Assembly: GCF_026262505.1 (NCBI RefSeq)
Contig: NC_067208.1
Location: 8,999,962 to 9,063,961 of the forward strand
DNA length: 64,000 bases
Direction of reading: 5' to 3'
Source of the DNA: Trichomonas vaginalis G3
Lineage: Eukaryota > Parabasalia > Trichomonadida > Trichomonadidae
Shown here: positions 19,825-29,014 of the stretch, in pieces
Layout: the number at the start of each line of letters is the position of its first letter
Position numbering within the stretch: position 1 is the first letter of the stretch
Position numbers and translations under genes: made by a program
The notes under the pieces: model-generated
Database searches by the model: none
The model's input: the letters and a program-made list of their open reading frames with translations, nothing else
What the model was told of the DNA's origin: nothing

Positions 19825-19840
19825 TTTTAATGGAGATAAA
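19825..19840. promoter_or_regulatory. 16-bp divergent start region TTTTAATGGAGATAAA
   Basis: The whole space between the minus ATG (19824) and the ATPase ATG (19841). Each side shows the TTTTAT(C/T)T-like box also found before other element genes. Confidence 0.6.
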
Positions 19841-20728
19841 ATGAAGCATTTAATACATGATGTAGATGAAGACATGAATGAAACTACAGACAAACTTAAC
19901 TCTTCTCTTATTCTTCCTTTCAGTAAGGACTATGAATTCTGTTCAAATGGCGTTTATTTCTATTGTGGAAAGATGGGTTCAGGAAAGACATTTAATCTCA
20001 TTCGTCATATTCTTATAACAGAACGTTTAGGAAATGACTCATATTATGACCAAATCATTATATCAGCAACTTCAGACTCTATGGACTCAACAGCGAAAAC
20101 ATTTATGTCAAAAGTTCAAGCCTCTGTCGTTAAAGTTCCAGACAGTGAACTCATTGAATTTCTTCAACGTTACGTTCGACGTAAGAGGAAATATTATGCT
20201 ATTGTAGAGTTCATACAGTCAGGAATGCAAAAGACTTCAGAAGAGATGGAAAGAATTATTGACAAACACCACTTACGTCAATACTCAGGAGTTTACGATA
20301 TGAAACGACTGACAAACTACATTCTATCAAAACTTTCAAAATACCCCTTCAAAAAGTATCCTTCAAACACTCTGCTCGTTTGTGACGACTTCGCCGGAAA
20401 AGGTTTAGTGTCAAAGCCTGACTCACCATTAGCTAACATCATAACTAAAGTCAGACATTACCATTTAACTGTAGCAATACTTATGCAAACATGGCGTTTC
20501 CTTGCTTTAAACATAAAACGTCTCATAACTGACTTCGTTATCTTTCAAGGTTTCTCACGCTATGATATTGAACTCATTTGGAAACAGTCAGGTATAACAT
20601 TACCTTTTGAAGAAATTTGGGAAGCATATAAGTCTCTCATCTCTCCTCGTTCATACCTTGAGATTCATATCATGACTAATACCATTAAAGTCAAAAATAT
20701 TCCATGGGAACGACCAACATTGTTTTAA
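19841..20728 (+). CDS. Genome-packaging ATPase, FtsK/HerA (A32-like) (inner Maverick)
   Basis: 295 residues and open. Walker A GKMGSGKT (about 43-50), Walker B LLVCDDFAG (about 180-188) and a sensor-like VAILMQTWR (about 212-220). This is the A32/FtsK-HerA class that pumps DNA into double-jelly-roll capsids and is one of the four core Maverick genes. It pairs with a divergent copy at 49812-50591, whose layout (KKYQRRVLKY versus QRYVRRKRKY) is parallel. Confidence 0.88.
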   Translation: MKHLIHDVDEDMNETTDKLNSSLILPFSKDYEFCSNGVYFYCGKMGSGKTFNLIRHILITERLGNDSYYDQIIISATSDSMDSTAKTFMSKVQASVVKVPDSELIEFLQRYVRRKRKYYAIVEFIQSGMQKTSEEMERIIDKHHLRQYSGVYDMKRLTNYILSKLSKYPFKKYPSNTLLVCDDFAGKGLVSKPDSPLANIITKVRHYHLTVAILMQTWRFLALNIKRLITDFVIFQGFSRYDIELIWKQSGITLPFEEIWEAYKSLISPRSYLEIHIMTNTIKVKNIPWERPTLF

Positions 20729-21126
20729 AGTTTAACCTTCAATTGACTGATGGTAAACAAATTCCATGCATCTCTGTCGCCATTTCTGTTAATATTTTTG
20801 CTGTCATTCATATCATCCACTTCTCCATCCGTTAGCTTTTGAGGATATGCGTTAGAATAGCTGTTCTTAAATGAAGGCTTTTCACCTTTGAGAGCATAAA
20901 CTCTATAACTTTCTGCATACTTTATGTTTGAACCTCCTGAGCCATCATTGACATAAATTTTTATAGGCTTCCACCCTTTGTTCATGTTCCTGCTTCTTCC
21001 CTTAGCTCTTTTGTTCAGTAGTTCTACATCTTTATACACAGCTCCTGTCTCAGTGAATTCAACAATATTTTCATTCGTTAGCTTTACATTCAAACCCTTG
21101 TCGAGTATATTGTTCATTTCATACAT
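20725..21126 (-). CDS. Unknown 133-residue protein
   Basis: Start chosen at 21126 (MYEMNNILDKG), because upstream codons overlap the divergent gene's coding start. Beta-rich with a basic middle (NKRAKGRSRNMNKGWK) and an Asn/Asp-rich end. Its stop overlaps the ATPase stop, tail to tail. No family recognised. Confidence 0.5.
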   Translation of the reverse strand: MYEMNNILDKGLNVKLTNENIVEFTETGAVYKDVELLNKRAKGRSRNMNKGWKPIKIYVNDGSGGSNIKYAESYRVYALKGEKPSFKNSYSNAYPQKLTDGEVDDMNDSKNINRNGDRDAWNLFTISQLKVKL

Positions 21127-21151
21127 ATAAAAGGTTTTTATTCTATATGAA
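21127..21151. promoter_or_regulatory. 25-bp divergent start region
   Basis: Lies between the minus ATG at 21126 and the plus ATG at 21152. It holds TTTTTATTCTATATGAA toward the plus gene and a TTTTATATG box toward the minus gene. Confidence 0.45.
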
Positions 21152-21766
21152 ATGAGAAGCAAATCCATCTTAGCTGGTGCCGTTAATGTTCCAATTGAAC
21201 CAACATCAAATGTTGACTCACGAACGACAAACAATATTGTCATAAAGAACTATAGTTCAGAGTGTTTGAAAGAAAAAGAACCAGAACTGAAATCCGTGAA
21301 TTTAAACTCAGCTTCAAACGCTAACGCTACATCAGATGTTAAGTTAGAGTATCCACCACTGGACCAAATTCTTTCAAGAGAAGCCAACGACAACCCTTAC
21401 ACAAATGTTCAAACAAATCCTTCAGATAACGTAGACCATTACCTTCTTCAGTTATACCAAACAATTTTACTCAAAGACGATAAGAAGCTTTTGACAAATC
21501 TTATAAGCAAGAACCAAATAATTCTAACAAAGGAGGACCTTGAAAATGTTATCTCACGAATAACAGGGAAACAATGTGTCATTGACTATCTCGACCCTGA
21601 AATCGAATGCTGTGGTCAAACGCCACCATTCATGAAAATAGGTAACATCCGCATCATTGAAACACCAGGAACTACAGGAGTTGAGTTTAAGTATAAATAT
21701 TCGAACGAGTATACAAAACTATCTACTTACTATAAACTTTGCTTGAAATATGTTTTAGTAAATTAA
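21152..21766 (+). CDS. 204-residue element protein with ECCG motif
   Basis: The C-terminal half, DPEIECCGQTPP then FKYKYSNEYTKL, parallels EPDISCCGVSY and LKYSFPDVIKYL in the outer element (53736-54301), and both lie next to the same capsid-like neighbour. So it is a conserved Maverick gene of unknown function. The N-terminal half is Ser/Asn/Pro-rich and probably flexible. Confidence 0.6.
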   Translation: MRSKSILAGAVNVPIEPTSNVDSRTTNNIVIKNYSSECLKEKEPELKSVNLNSASNANATSDVKLEYPPLDQILSREANDNPYTNVQTNPSDNVDHYLLQLYQTILLKDDKKLLTNLISKNQIILTKEDLENVISRITGKQCVIDYLDPEIECCGQTPPFMKIGNIRIIETPGTTGVEFKYKYSNEYTKLSTYYKLCLKYVLVN

Positions 21767-22032
21767 AGCAATTTGTAATATCTATCCAAAACTTCTTCAA
21801 CAGTATCGAACTCATCTTCATAATGCAAACCTAATCTTATTGACTTGGTGCAGTTTTCACTAACACAATATAGCGCTTTGCGCTCGGCGCCTTTGACGCC
21901 TTTTTCTGTTCTCTTGACTGACATAACTAACTCATTTGTTTCATCAAACAGCAATAACCAAAGTTCATGACCTAATACATAACATTCATACTTTATATTT
22001 TTAGCTCTGAGTTCTCTTGTAAGCTGTTGCAT
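21763..22032 (-). CDS. Unknown 89-residue protein
   Basis: Overlaps its neighbours by a few bases at both ends, as expected in a tightly packed viral genome. Its middle (KRTEKGVKGAERKA) is encoded by two GC-rich hairpins (21872-21884 AGCGCTTTGCGCT; 21886-21900 GGCGCCTTTGACGCC) that look like in-frame inserts. Confidence 0.5.
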   Translation of the reverse strand: MQQLTRELRAKNIKYECYVLGHELWLLLFDETNELVMSVKRTEKGVKGAERKALYCVSENCTKSIRLGLHYEDEFDTVEEVLDRYYKLL

Positions 22033-22769
22033 TTAATATTTTCTAAAAAGTCAACTTCAACAGTCATTCGCACTGGTGCCTTCAGTTCTACAGGCTCGCC
22101 TTGAAAGTCAACAAGTCTGAATTGCATGTCTTTCAAATTATGAGGACTAATGCGAATCCATTTACCTAAATGAGTTGCTATGACAGGAACGTTTGGAATG
22201 AACATTGAATTGACTGCATAACAGAAGGATTTATATTCTACTGAACCTTTACTATTAACTCCTGAAATACCTGTGACATTAGCTATTTTTGACTCAATGT
22301 ACAAACAATTACCATAACATACGTATGGAACAGATTTCATCTCAATCGTTTTGTCAACACTTTTCAAAGGAAATGTCATATGGTATGCTCCCAGAAGCAA
22401 TTGAACTCTATGACTCATTCGTGTTATCTTAAACTCCTTTGCATAACTGAACTTCAAAACTCCTGCAATAAGTTTAACATTCATTAAGTTTTCTTCGTTA
22501 TCCTTGTTTATTGTAGTATTTATGAGAGCATTTAACACTCCAGCTAATGTTTCCATCTTATATTCTACATTATTGTGAAATCTTATTTCGTGCTTCTTTC
22601 CATCTATTTCAAGCTCCATGAAATCTGTTTCATCTGTTATAACGAATGAAGCGATAGTATTGAAGTCAACCATTCTGAATGCAAGTGGCTCATTCTGTAG
22701 ACCTAAGTTTGTTTGTAGCTTTACTGTCCCGTATTCGTTTGGGTCTGTACTTTGCAAATAGAACAACAT
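21993..22769 (-). CDS. Capsid-like beta-rich protein (candidate minor capsid/penton)
   Basis: Start at 22769 (MLFYLQSTD), 17 bp from the divergent fibre gene. 258 residues, almost all beta. The C-terminal segment MQFRLVDFQGEPVELKAPVRM parallels LTLVDANFVPVKLLCPMYLSM of the outer element (52723-53604). In each element it sits beside the ECCG gene. This is the sort of conserved second capsid gene known in Mavericks as minor capsid or penton; the assignment rests on context and fold impression only. Confidence 0.55.
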   Translation of the reverse strand: MLFYLQSTDPNEYGTVKLQTNLGLQNEPLAFRMVDFNTIASFVITDETDFMELEIDGKKHEIRFHNNVEYKMETLAGVLNALINTTINKDNEENLMNVKLIAGVLKFSYAKEFKITRMSHRVQLLLGAYHMTFPLKSVDKTIEMKSVPYVCYGNCLYIESKIANVTGISGVNSKGSVEYKSFCYAVNSMFIPNVPVIATHLGKWIRISPHNLKDMQFRLVDFQGEPVELKAPVRMTVEVDFLENIKCNSLQENSELKI

Positions 22770-22786
22770 TTTATTCTCATTAAAAT
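22770..22786. promoter_or_regulatory. 17-bp divergent start region TTTATTCTCATTAAAAT
   Basis: The complete space between ATGs at 22769 (minus) and 22787 (plus). It includes TCATTA, which fits the trichomonad initiator, for the plus gene. Confidence 0.6.
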
Positions 22787-25700
22787 ATGAGTATAGCTGC
22801 ATATGCGTATGAAGCTGACAGAGCTAAACGTTTATATTTTGGTCAATACTCTCTCACACTTACTGACAAATATATTGTTATCAGTGATGGAAATACCGAG
22901 AAATACATAACATGGAAGGACTATGAAAAGTTTGACCCTATTTTAACTCCATGTACAATGCCATTCATTGTAAATGGTGAAGTTGTCATGAAGAACGACA
23001 CAACAGTATATAAGTCTGTATATGAAGCATTAGAATATATGTTGAATTATAATCCCGAAAGATTTGACCCAAGCACTACACCATGTGCAATGCCTTTTAT
23101 TAAGGACGGTGAAATCGTAAGAGTTCCGGATTCAACGGTTTATACTGCTGTTCAAAACAGTTTACAAAACATTTTAGCGAATATCTTTAATTCAGAAACT
23201 ACAGAAATAAAATTACCGTATATAACAGATGCTAAAGAAATTAAATCAAAAACGACAACATTATTTACGTCACTTAATGATTTAATGACTTATATCATTA
23301 ATATTCCTGCACCAACTACAGCATTTGATCCAAACTCGACAGTTTGCAGTGTACCTTTCATAAAGTCGCAAACGGACTCTTTGAGTCCTGAAGGTCTTTC
23401 AGACCGAAGCGACCAGGGCGAAGCCCATGACAGTTCAGTAATTGTTTTAAGGGATTCAACAGTTAATGAATCATTAAAGGCGTCATTAATGAAAATCATT
23501 GATTTTAACTCATTCACGAATACATATAATTCATTCATTAATGTTTCATATGCTTCTAAAGAAGGTGAGCCAAAAACTATTGATAAAGCGGTGTATGAAA
23601 TAAAAGCATCAACGACGAAATTGAATTCGTTAACTTTTGACGGTGATAGTTTCGTTAATGACATAACATCGGGGAAAACAATTTTAACGAAAGAATACTT
23701 AAAATCTCATGTTAGTGAGTTCGTTGAAATTGAAAAAGAAGGTGGAATTAAGTTCGATCCACTGAATTTCATTTTCAGCTTAGCGAATGCGGGTGTTAGT
23801 TTCGCTGAATGGACAACTATACAGAGTGAAATAAATGCAATATGGACGTTTTTGGGGTCAAAAGCGGGAATGGGTGAGCTTGTAAATGCTGCAAGAACAT
23901 TAGGTGAAACAGGAAATTTTGTAGATGGTTTTAAAAGACTTGTTTCAAATGTTTTAACAAACACAAAGAAATTATTTAGATATACCATACATAACGGACG
24001 GATTTTCGAACAGGTAGCAACAAACCCTCCGGTTATGGCTGCGTTGATGATGGTTAGAGATATAAAACCACGTAACGACGGGAACGAAGAACATGAACAA
24101 CAGAGCCCAACGGGCTCAGAGCCACATAGTGGCGAGGATACTGGTCGGGTTATTCAAGACATTAAAAACGTGTATCCTGAAGTTATTGATTTATTTAGAG
24201 GAGTTAATGATTCGATTTCAAATCATTCTATAACCCTCGATGAAGAGAATAAATTAACAGATTATATATTCGTCATTATTGCAGAACTAATGAAGAGAAT
24301 AAATGAAAAAGGAATTGGTGATATCATTAATGTCAGCGATGTAATGATGAAAAGAAATTTTGACTCATTATTTACAAAACCGAAAACAGAATATAGTCTT
24401 TATGACGTAATTACCGAATTAATGAAAAAGATTAATGATAATAAGAGTTCTGGCGGAAGAGTTGAATTAGAAGTGAATGATGTTAATGAGAAATTAGCCG
24501 AAAAAGCAGATAAAAACCATGTTCATTATATAACTTCAGACGAACAGATTATAACGGACTACCATGGATATTTAACACGAAGTGATGAAGCGAAGACAAA
24601 AAATGTTAATGAAAGAAGATATAAATACATTCGTGCTAAAGGTTATGACATACACTGTACTGTACAGTATGATGTAGCTAAAGCACCAGAAGCATTTGGT
24701 TATACCGGTGAAATTTATGCCTCTACTTTCAATGTTAATGGTGTATTAGTTGAACCAAGATTTACTTTGAGAGTTAAGTCAAAAATAACGTTTGAAGATG
24801 CTATTAAAAGTAAAGCTGACAAAGATGAACTTGACGCAATGAACAAAGTTTTGAAATCTCATAAACACAATATCTCCGATATAAATGAACTTCAAACTTC
24901 TTTAGACAGTAAAGCCGACAAGAACCATACACATAACTCCTTCACTACTGTTAGAGCAGACGACATAATATTGAACTTTGATTTGGGTTCAAGTGCACCA
25001 TTAGAAAATCCAAGTACAAGCGTAAAAGATACTCTTAACAATTTAGATAAGAGTTGCAGGAATATCGAAGGTCATGCCAGAAACTTTGAAGCATATGAAC
25101 TACCAGCAATGTTAGATAAGAAAGCAGACAAGAACCATACACATACAAGTTTTACAACTGTTGCTATAGAAAGTATTGAAGGAACGGTTGAAGAAACTGG
25201 TGGGGATGTATTATATTGTAAACCTCCTAACTTTCCACAAGGTTTAACATCGGATGACGACATAACGACGATGAGAAACATTAGATGTAAAGATGTTTAT
25301 GTCATGAAGGATGAACATAATATTAAATTCACTGCTCAAGATTTATATGACAAGAAAGCAGACAAAACAGAGCTTCAAACATTAAAGACTCAGATTCTTC
25401 AAACATTATATCCTATAGGCTCTATTTATACGTCAATGAACTCAACAAATCCAGCAACAGTTTTAGGTTTTGGTACATGGCAGCAGATTGTAGACAAATT
25501 CTTATACTGTGCTAACTCTTCAAAGCAAACAGGAGGTTCGAAGAAAATTACTGAAGCAAACCTTCCACCGCACACTCATACAGGAACTACAAACACAACA
25601 GGTAGTCATTCACATTCAATAACAAAAAGAGGTTATACAAATCTTGCAGCAGGTTCGGATAGACAGGGAATGCATAGATATGATATTTCAAGTGACCCAG

Positions 25701-25834
25701 TAGATTCAAGCGCAGGTATTTTCTGTGGAACCGCAGGAAATCATGCCCATACTTTCACAACAAATCCAACAGGCTCGGGTGCAGATTACATGCCACCATT
25801 TGTGACTGTATTTGCATGGTACCGCGTTCAATGA
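22787..25834 (+). CDS. Long phage-like tail-fibre protein (1015 residues, inner Maverick)
   Basis: Open throughout. The N-terminal third has three imperfect repeats of about 60-80 residues (FDPILTPCTMPFI, FDPSTTPCAMPFI, FDPNSTVCSVPFI). The middle has coiled-coil spacers and KADKNHTH repeats. The last 130 residues form a phage T4 gp10-like/collar fibre tip: YPIGSIYTS, FGTWQQIVDKFLYCANSS, LPPHTH and YMPPFVTVFAWYRV. Such proteins trimerise and bind receptors. The outer element has a homologue, split by the inner insertion. GC-rich hairpins at 23374-23429 and 24103-24137 are in frame. The family is bacteriophage-like, so gain by transfer is likely. Confidence 0.82.
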   Translation: MSIAAYAYEADRAKRLYFGQYSLTLTDKYIVISDGNTEKYITWKDYEKFDPILTPCTMPFIVNGEVVMKNDTTVYKSVYEALEYMLNYNPERFDPSTTPCAMPFIKDGEIVRVPDSTVYTAVQNSLQNILANIFNSETTEIKLPYITDAKEIKSKTTTLFTSLNDLMTYIINIPAPTTAFDPNSTVCSVPFIKSQTDSLSPEGLSDRSDQGEAHDSSVIVLRDSTVNESLKASLMKIIDFNSFTNTYNSFINVSYASKEGEPKTIDKAVYEIKASTTKLNSLTFDGDSFVNDITSGKTILTKEYLKSHVSEFVEIEKEGGIKFDPLNFIFSLANAGVSFAEWTTIQSEINAIWTFLGSKAGMGELVNAARTLGETGNFVDGFKRLVSNVLTNTKKLFRYTIHNGRIFEQVATNPPVMAALMMVRDIKPRNDGNEEHEQQSPTGSEPHSGEDTGRVIQDIKNVYPEVIDLFRGVNDSISNHSITLDEENKLTDYIFVIIAELMKRINEKGIGDIINVSDVMMKRNFDSLFTKPKTEYSLYDVITELMKKINDNKSSGGRVELEVNDVNEKLAEKADKNHVHYITSDEQIITDYHGYLTRSDEAKTKNVNERRYKYIRAKGYDIHCTVQYDVAKAPEAFGYTGEIYASTFNVNGVLVEPRFTLRVKSKITFEDAIKSKADKDELDAMNKVLKSHKHNISDINELQTSLDSKADKNHTHNSFTTVRADDIILNFDLGSSAPLENPSTSVKDTLNNLDKSCRNIEGHARNFEAYELPAMLDKKADKNHTHTSFTTVAIESIEGTVEETGGDVLYCKPPNFPQGLTSDDDITTMRNIRCKDVYVMKDEHNIKFTAQDLYDKKADKTELQTLKTQILQTLYPIGSIYTSMNSTNPATVLGFGTWQQIVDKFLYCANSSKQTGGSKKITEANLPPHTHTGTTNTTGSHSHSITKRGYTNLAAGSDRQGMHRYDISSDPVDSSAGIFCGTAGNHAHTFTTNPTGSGADYMPPFVTVFAWYRVQ
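23374..23429. repeat. GC-rich triple hairpin in frame in the fibre gene
   Basis: GGACTC-TTT-GAGTCC, then GGTCT-TTC-AGACC, then GGGC-GAA-GCCC-ATG. The last module equals that of the intergenic copies at 28144-28173. Codes an acidic, Ser-rich loop. Confidence 0.75.
24103..24137. repeat. GC-rich double hairpin in frame in the fibre gene
   Basis: GAGCCC-AAC-GGGCTC followed by GCCAC-ATA-GTGGC and GAGGA, the same order of two hairpins as in the 18805 and 30734 modules, with different stems. Confidence 0.65.
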
Positions 25835-25874
25835 ACGCGCTTGAGCCTAGAATAAAATCTTTATTTTTACATAA

Positions 25875-26960
25875 ATGAGCTTGAAAGAAGTATTCGAACA
25901 ACATCCATGGAGGTCATTTAAGAAGTTCAATGAAGCTGCAAAGAGTTCGGGATTTACTAACAGAGCTGAAGTTAAAAAGTTCTTTGACAAAAATGTTGTA
26001 CATCAAACAAAAATAAATCCTTACGACTACTTTTTACCAATTTACTCCAACACTCCTGACGCATACCAATTTGACACTCTCATTCAAAGCAGAAAAGGAG
26101 GACATAAACCATTCCTCATCTTCATAAATGTTAACACTCGTAAAGCATATGCATATCCAATGAAAAATAAAGGAACTCGTGAAGTGTTAAGAGTTTTACA
26201 AAAGTTTGTAGCAGAACATAACCCAAGTACTTTAACATCAGACCAAGACAGTGCATACCTCAGCAACGAAATCACAGAATTTCTCATTAAGCATAACATA
26301 ACTCACTACACTACTGAAGACCATAACCATAACATACTCGGTATCATAAACCGCTTCATAAGGACTCTCAGAGATTTAAATCAAGAGCGAGACTTTACCG
26401 AAGAAACAATGAAACATTTTCTCGAAGTATATAATTCCTCAACAAATTCTACAACAGGACATACACCAAATTCAATGACACAACAACAAGAAGAAAAGTA
26501 TATACAAAAGAAACGAAGCCAAACACAAAATATCAGAAATTCAACACAATTTACCCTCATTCCTGGTACAAAAGTTCGTGTAGTTCTTGACGACAAACCG
26601 TTGACAAAGAAACGTTTAAGGTTAAGTAGAAACTATTATATCGTAGACTCTACGCAAGGTAATGGATATCTTATAAAAGCTGCCGACGACTCTATTGCGT
26701 TTTATCCTCGACATAAATTAGTCGAAAGTAGTAATGGCAAACTTGCTGAAACCATTGACGAAGCAAAGCGAGGAGTGGTTATTGAAATACTTGACTACAA
26801 CATAAACGATGACACTTATAAAGTAAGATATGAAGGAGGCGTTGAAGATGTTATACCATCTAAGAACTTGAGAGAGTCAAAGCCAACTCATCTGGGACCA
26901 TTAGAGCGGGAGTACTGGAAAAATAAAAACATGCCAGAAAGAATAAGAAAATTCTTCTAA
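25875..26960 (+). CDS. Retroviral-type (rve) integrase (inner Maverick)
   Basis: 361 residues. The N-terminal 55 residues may form a small DNA-binding part. The RNase-H-like core shows YQFDTLI (about 67-73), LTSDQDSAYL (about 118-127) and NHNILGIINRFIRTLRDL (about 153-170), the layout of Maverick c-integrases. From about 285 there is a chromo/Tudor-like barrel (VIEILDYNINDDTYKVRYEG), typical for Maverick integrases and suited to reading chromatin marks. It inserts element DNA with a 5-6 bp duplication, in agreement with the TTATA repeats. Start context TTTATTTTTACATAAATG. Confidence 0.88.
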   Translation: MSLKEVFEQHPWRSFKKFNEAAKSSGFTNRAEVKKFFDKNVVHQTKINPYDYFLPIYSNTPDAYQFDTLIQSRKGGHKPFLIFINVNTRKAYAYPMKNKGTREVLRVLQKFVAEHNPSTLTSDQDSAYLSNEITEFLIKHNITHYTTEDHNHNILGIINRFIRTLRDLNQERDFTEETMKHFLEVYNSSTNSTTGHTPNSMTQQQEEKYIQKKRSQTQNIRNSTQFTLIPGTKVRVVLDDKPLTKKRLRLSRNYYIVDSTQGNGYLIKAADDSIAFYPRHKLVESSNGKLAETIDEAKRGVVIEILDYNINDDTYKVRYEGGVEDVIPSKNLRESKPTHLGPLEREYWKNKNMPERIRKFF

Positions 26961-26998
26961 ACTTTTTCATTAGATGTAAATCAGACAAAAATATATTA

Positions 26999-27058
26999 TA
27001 GGTGAAGAGGTGAGATATCACCTCTTTTCTCACCTCTTTTCTCACCTCTTTTTTCACA
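26999..27058. repeat. ATCT-type palindromic module between convergent genes
   Basis: GGTGAGATATCACC followed by three arm copies (TTTTCTCACCTC type), between the ends of the integrase gene (plus) and the next gene (minus). Position suits a two-way 3'-end signal. Confidence 0.6.
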
Positions 27059-28019
27059 AGCGTTTCACATGAATTGTACGATGTATATTTGAAATTCTAA
27101 ACAATTTCGTAGCTTCTATTTCTTCTGTCAGTATGTCAAAAGTTTTAACGATACCGAAGGTTTCTTTATACTTCTTCTTGACGTCAGATAGAAGGAAATC
27201 TTCTGCTGTTGGATAGTTTTTGTTCAGAAATTCTAACATGTTCATTTTATCTTCTGCTGGCTTTTCTGCTTCTTTCTTTAAGTCTGCATAGTCGTTTCGC
27301 ATTCTTTCTATCTCTTTGACGGAGTAGTTATATTTCCTCATTGCTGCTTTACATTTTGAACATTGTGGGTTCATTTTTGCATTATATTCTGAAACCTTAC
27401 CTGCTAAAACAACTAAGGCGTCAATGGTTTTCTTTAACTCAAAAGCAGTTGGTCTTATCTGTTCATTCCATACCTTACCTCTTCTATCTTTATCTCTTAT
27501 TTCCCAAACACATTTTGCAACTAATGAAACAAAGTTATCGTAGGTCTTAAACTCCCCGGATTTATATATGTCAGAAATGTTTTTATATACCATGTCGCAA
27601 TCTTTGTCCATAACTTTATGGTTGCAATGAAAACCAAGGAATTCATAATTTACTTTACGTATGAACTTCTTTATTTCTACTGAGTCAGTTGGTTTCACTT
27701 CAATTTCGTCGAATTCAGGAATAGTGAGTTTTTGTTGTTGGATTTCAGGCAATTTGGGTAAATGGTCAATAATGTCCTGCATTTCATAAAGATACTGTTC
27801 ATTTGTTTCATCTTTCACACTACAGTCTAAATTACTTGTTAAAAGTTCTTGCTTTATCTTCTGGATTTTTGTTTCGAAAGTATATGAAGAAGGAATGAAG
27901 TTTTTCATTTCTACTAACATAGATGTTGGATTCATGACTAACGAGTTTGGTGCTGTAGTTGTGGACAGAGCCCCACCGTTCGCGGCTTGAATTGTTGTTG
28001 TGCCGATTGTTGAAATCAT
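27054..28019 (-). CDS. Conserved Maverick protein, 321 residues, unknown
   Basis: Start chosen at 28019 (MISTIGTTT) because the outer-element homologue (47336-48274) begins identically and the leader before it is conserved. Strongly conserved between the two elements. Features: SSYTFETKIQKIKQELL, a Cys pair CSKCKA followed by a coiled coil (KEIERMRNDYADLKKEAEK) and a basic end. The conservation implies a central role; no family recognised. Confidence 0.7.
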   Translation of the reverse strand: MISTIGTTTIQAANGGALSTTTAPNSLVMNPTSMLVEMKNFIPSSYTFETKIQKIKQELLTSNLDCSVKDETNEQYLYEMQDIIDHLPKLPEIQQQKLTIPEFDEIEVKPTDSVEIKKFIRKVNYEFLGFHCNHKVMDKDCDMVYKNISDIYKSGEFKTYDNFVSLVAKCVWEIRDKDRRGKVWNEQIRPTAFELKKTIDALVVLAGKVSEYNAKMNPQCSKCKAAMRKYNYSVKEIERMRNDYADLKKEAEKPAEDKMNMLEFLNKNYPTAEDFLLSDVKKKYKETFGIVKTFDILTEEIEATKLFRISNIHRTIHVKRL

Positions 28020-28097
28020 ATCTTTACATACAAAATAAAAAAATAAAAAAAATAAAACTAACATTATTTTTTATTTCATGACAAATTCATGAGGGTG

Positions 28098-28142
28098 AAA
28101 AATTAGGTGAGAAAACAGGTGACATCTCACCTCTTCACCTAA
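28098..28142. repeat. ATCT-type palindromic module
   Basis: AGGTGACATCTCACCT with flanking arm copies GGTGAG and TCACCT, upstream of the 321-residue gene. Confidence 0.55.
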
Positions 28143-28143
28143 A

Positions 28144-28173
28144 CATGGGCTTCGCCCTTGCCGCTAGCGGCTT
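28144..28173. repeat. GC-rich double hairpin module (intergenic)
   Basis: CAT-GGGC-TTC-GCCC-TT-GCCGC-TA-GCGGC-TT. Identical modules lie at 34354-34383 and 34416-34445. It is the reverse complement of the in-frame module type in 30734-30764 with compensatory stem changes. Confidence 0.8.
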
Positions 28174-28423
28174 ATTTTTGGTCAAAGCTTCCACGAGAGA
28201 AAAGATTCCTCATTCGCTAAGGATTCCAAAAATGAAAAAATCGTTGATTTCGGCTGAGAAAAAACGGCAAAAACCCTTCTTCCACGGGAACAAAAAATAA
28301 AGAAGAAATAAAGAAGAAATAAAGTAAATTTTTTATTTATTCCCGTGGAAGATAGAGCACTTTTATGACACTTTTTATTCACGACAAACAAGACAAACAA
28401 AGAAAATAAGAAAATACGGCGCT

Positions 28424-28497
28424 GTCGCGGTTCGAACCACAGACCTTGACCCCTCCATAACACCACCTTAGACCACTGTGCTACGTAGCCTGTCGAC
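28424..28497 (-). other. tRNA-like sequence, degenerate
   Basis: Reading the minus strand: an A-box-like TAGCACAGTGGTCTAAGG and a B-box-like GGTTCGAACC at about the right distance, as in Leu/Ser-type tRNAs. Acceptor and T stems pair only in part and I cannot place a convincing anticodon arm, so a functional tRNA is not claimed. It could be a decayed tRNA or a Pol III promoter relic. Confidence 0.35.
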
Positions 28498-28531
28498 ATA
28501 AGATTTTATAAATTGCATATTTGACGTAAAT

Positions 28532-28708
28532 TTATTTCCATCTGGCTTCCCACTGCATAAGATATTCATACGTGTTTGTAAGACATTCATTAAACTTCTT
28601 TTCTATTGCATCTAATCTTGCGTTATTTTTTTCAATAACTTGTCTGTATTCTTCATCATCTCCAGCAGTGTTTGGGTCTTCACGTTTAAAATATTCATTG
28701 TTAACCAT
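28532..28708 (-). CDS. Small acidic coiled-coil protein, 58 residues
   Basis: An intact short gene: MVNNEYFKRE, then DDEEYRQVIEKNNARLDAIE, then LMQWEARWK. The start is preceded (minus strand) by a TAGATAAAAAATG context as for other element genes. It overlaps the 3' end of the next gene. Helical; unknown role. Confidence 0.5.
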   Translation of the reverse strand: MVNNEYFKREDPNTAGDDEEYRQVIEKNNARLDAIEKKFNECLTNTYEYLMQWEARWK

Positions 28709-28905
28709 TTTTTATCTACAAATTTTATTAGTGTTTGATTCACTTCGTTATGATAACGGTCATATTCTTTCAATACGTAAGTGAAGACAAAATGCGTCGT
28801 ACCTTCAATCTTAAAGCTTAAAGAACTTTCAACACAGTTTTGAGGGTCTGTCAGTGCGTCAATGAGATAGTATTCGAAGTCAGTCAATAATCTTTTTAAA
28901 GTCAT
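28612..28905 (-). CDS. Unknown 97-residue protein
   Basis: Start context TTTTATCCTGTATGAAATG on the minus strand, the same box as in front of the KilA-N gene. Alpha/beta, with MTLKRLLTDFEYYLIDAL at the start. No family recognised. The last 30 residues overlap the 58-residue gene in another frame. Confidence 0.45.
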   Translation of the reverse strand: MTLKRLLTDFEYYLIDALTDPQNCVESSLSFKIEGTTHFVFTYVLKEYDRYHNEVNQTLIKFVDKKWLTMNILNVKTQTLLEMMKNTDKLLKKITQD

Positions 28906-29014
28906 TTCATACAGGATAAAATTTAATGTTGTGGAAGAAATAGTGTTTATCTCAAAAAAAAATAAAGTTAGTTTTTATTTTATTTATTTTTTTATCCTGT
29001 ATGTAAAGACAGAT

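Noticed and set aside
28182-28499. 105-codon minus-strand frame
   Set aside because: It reads through the tRNA-like sequence and gives the typical nonsense product of such regions.
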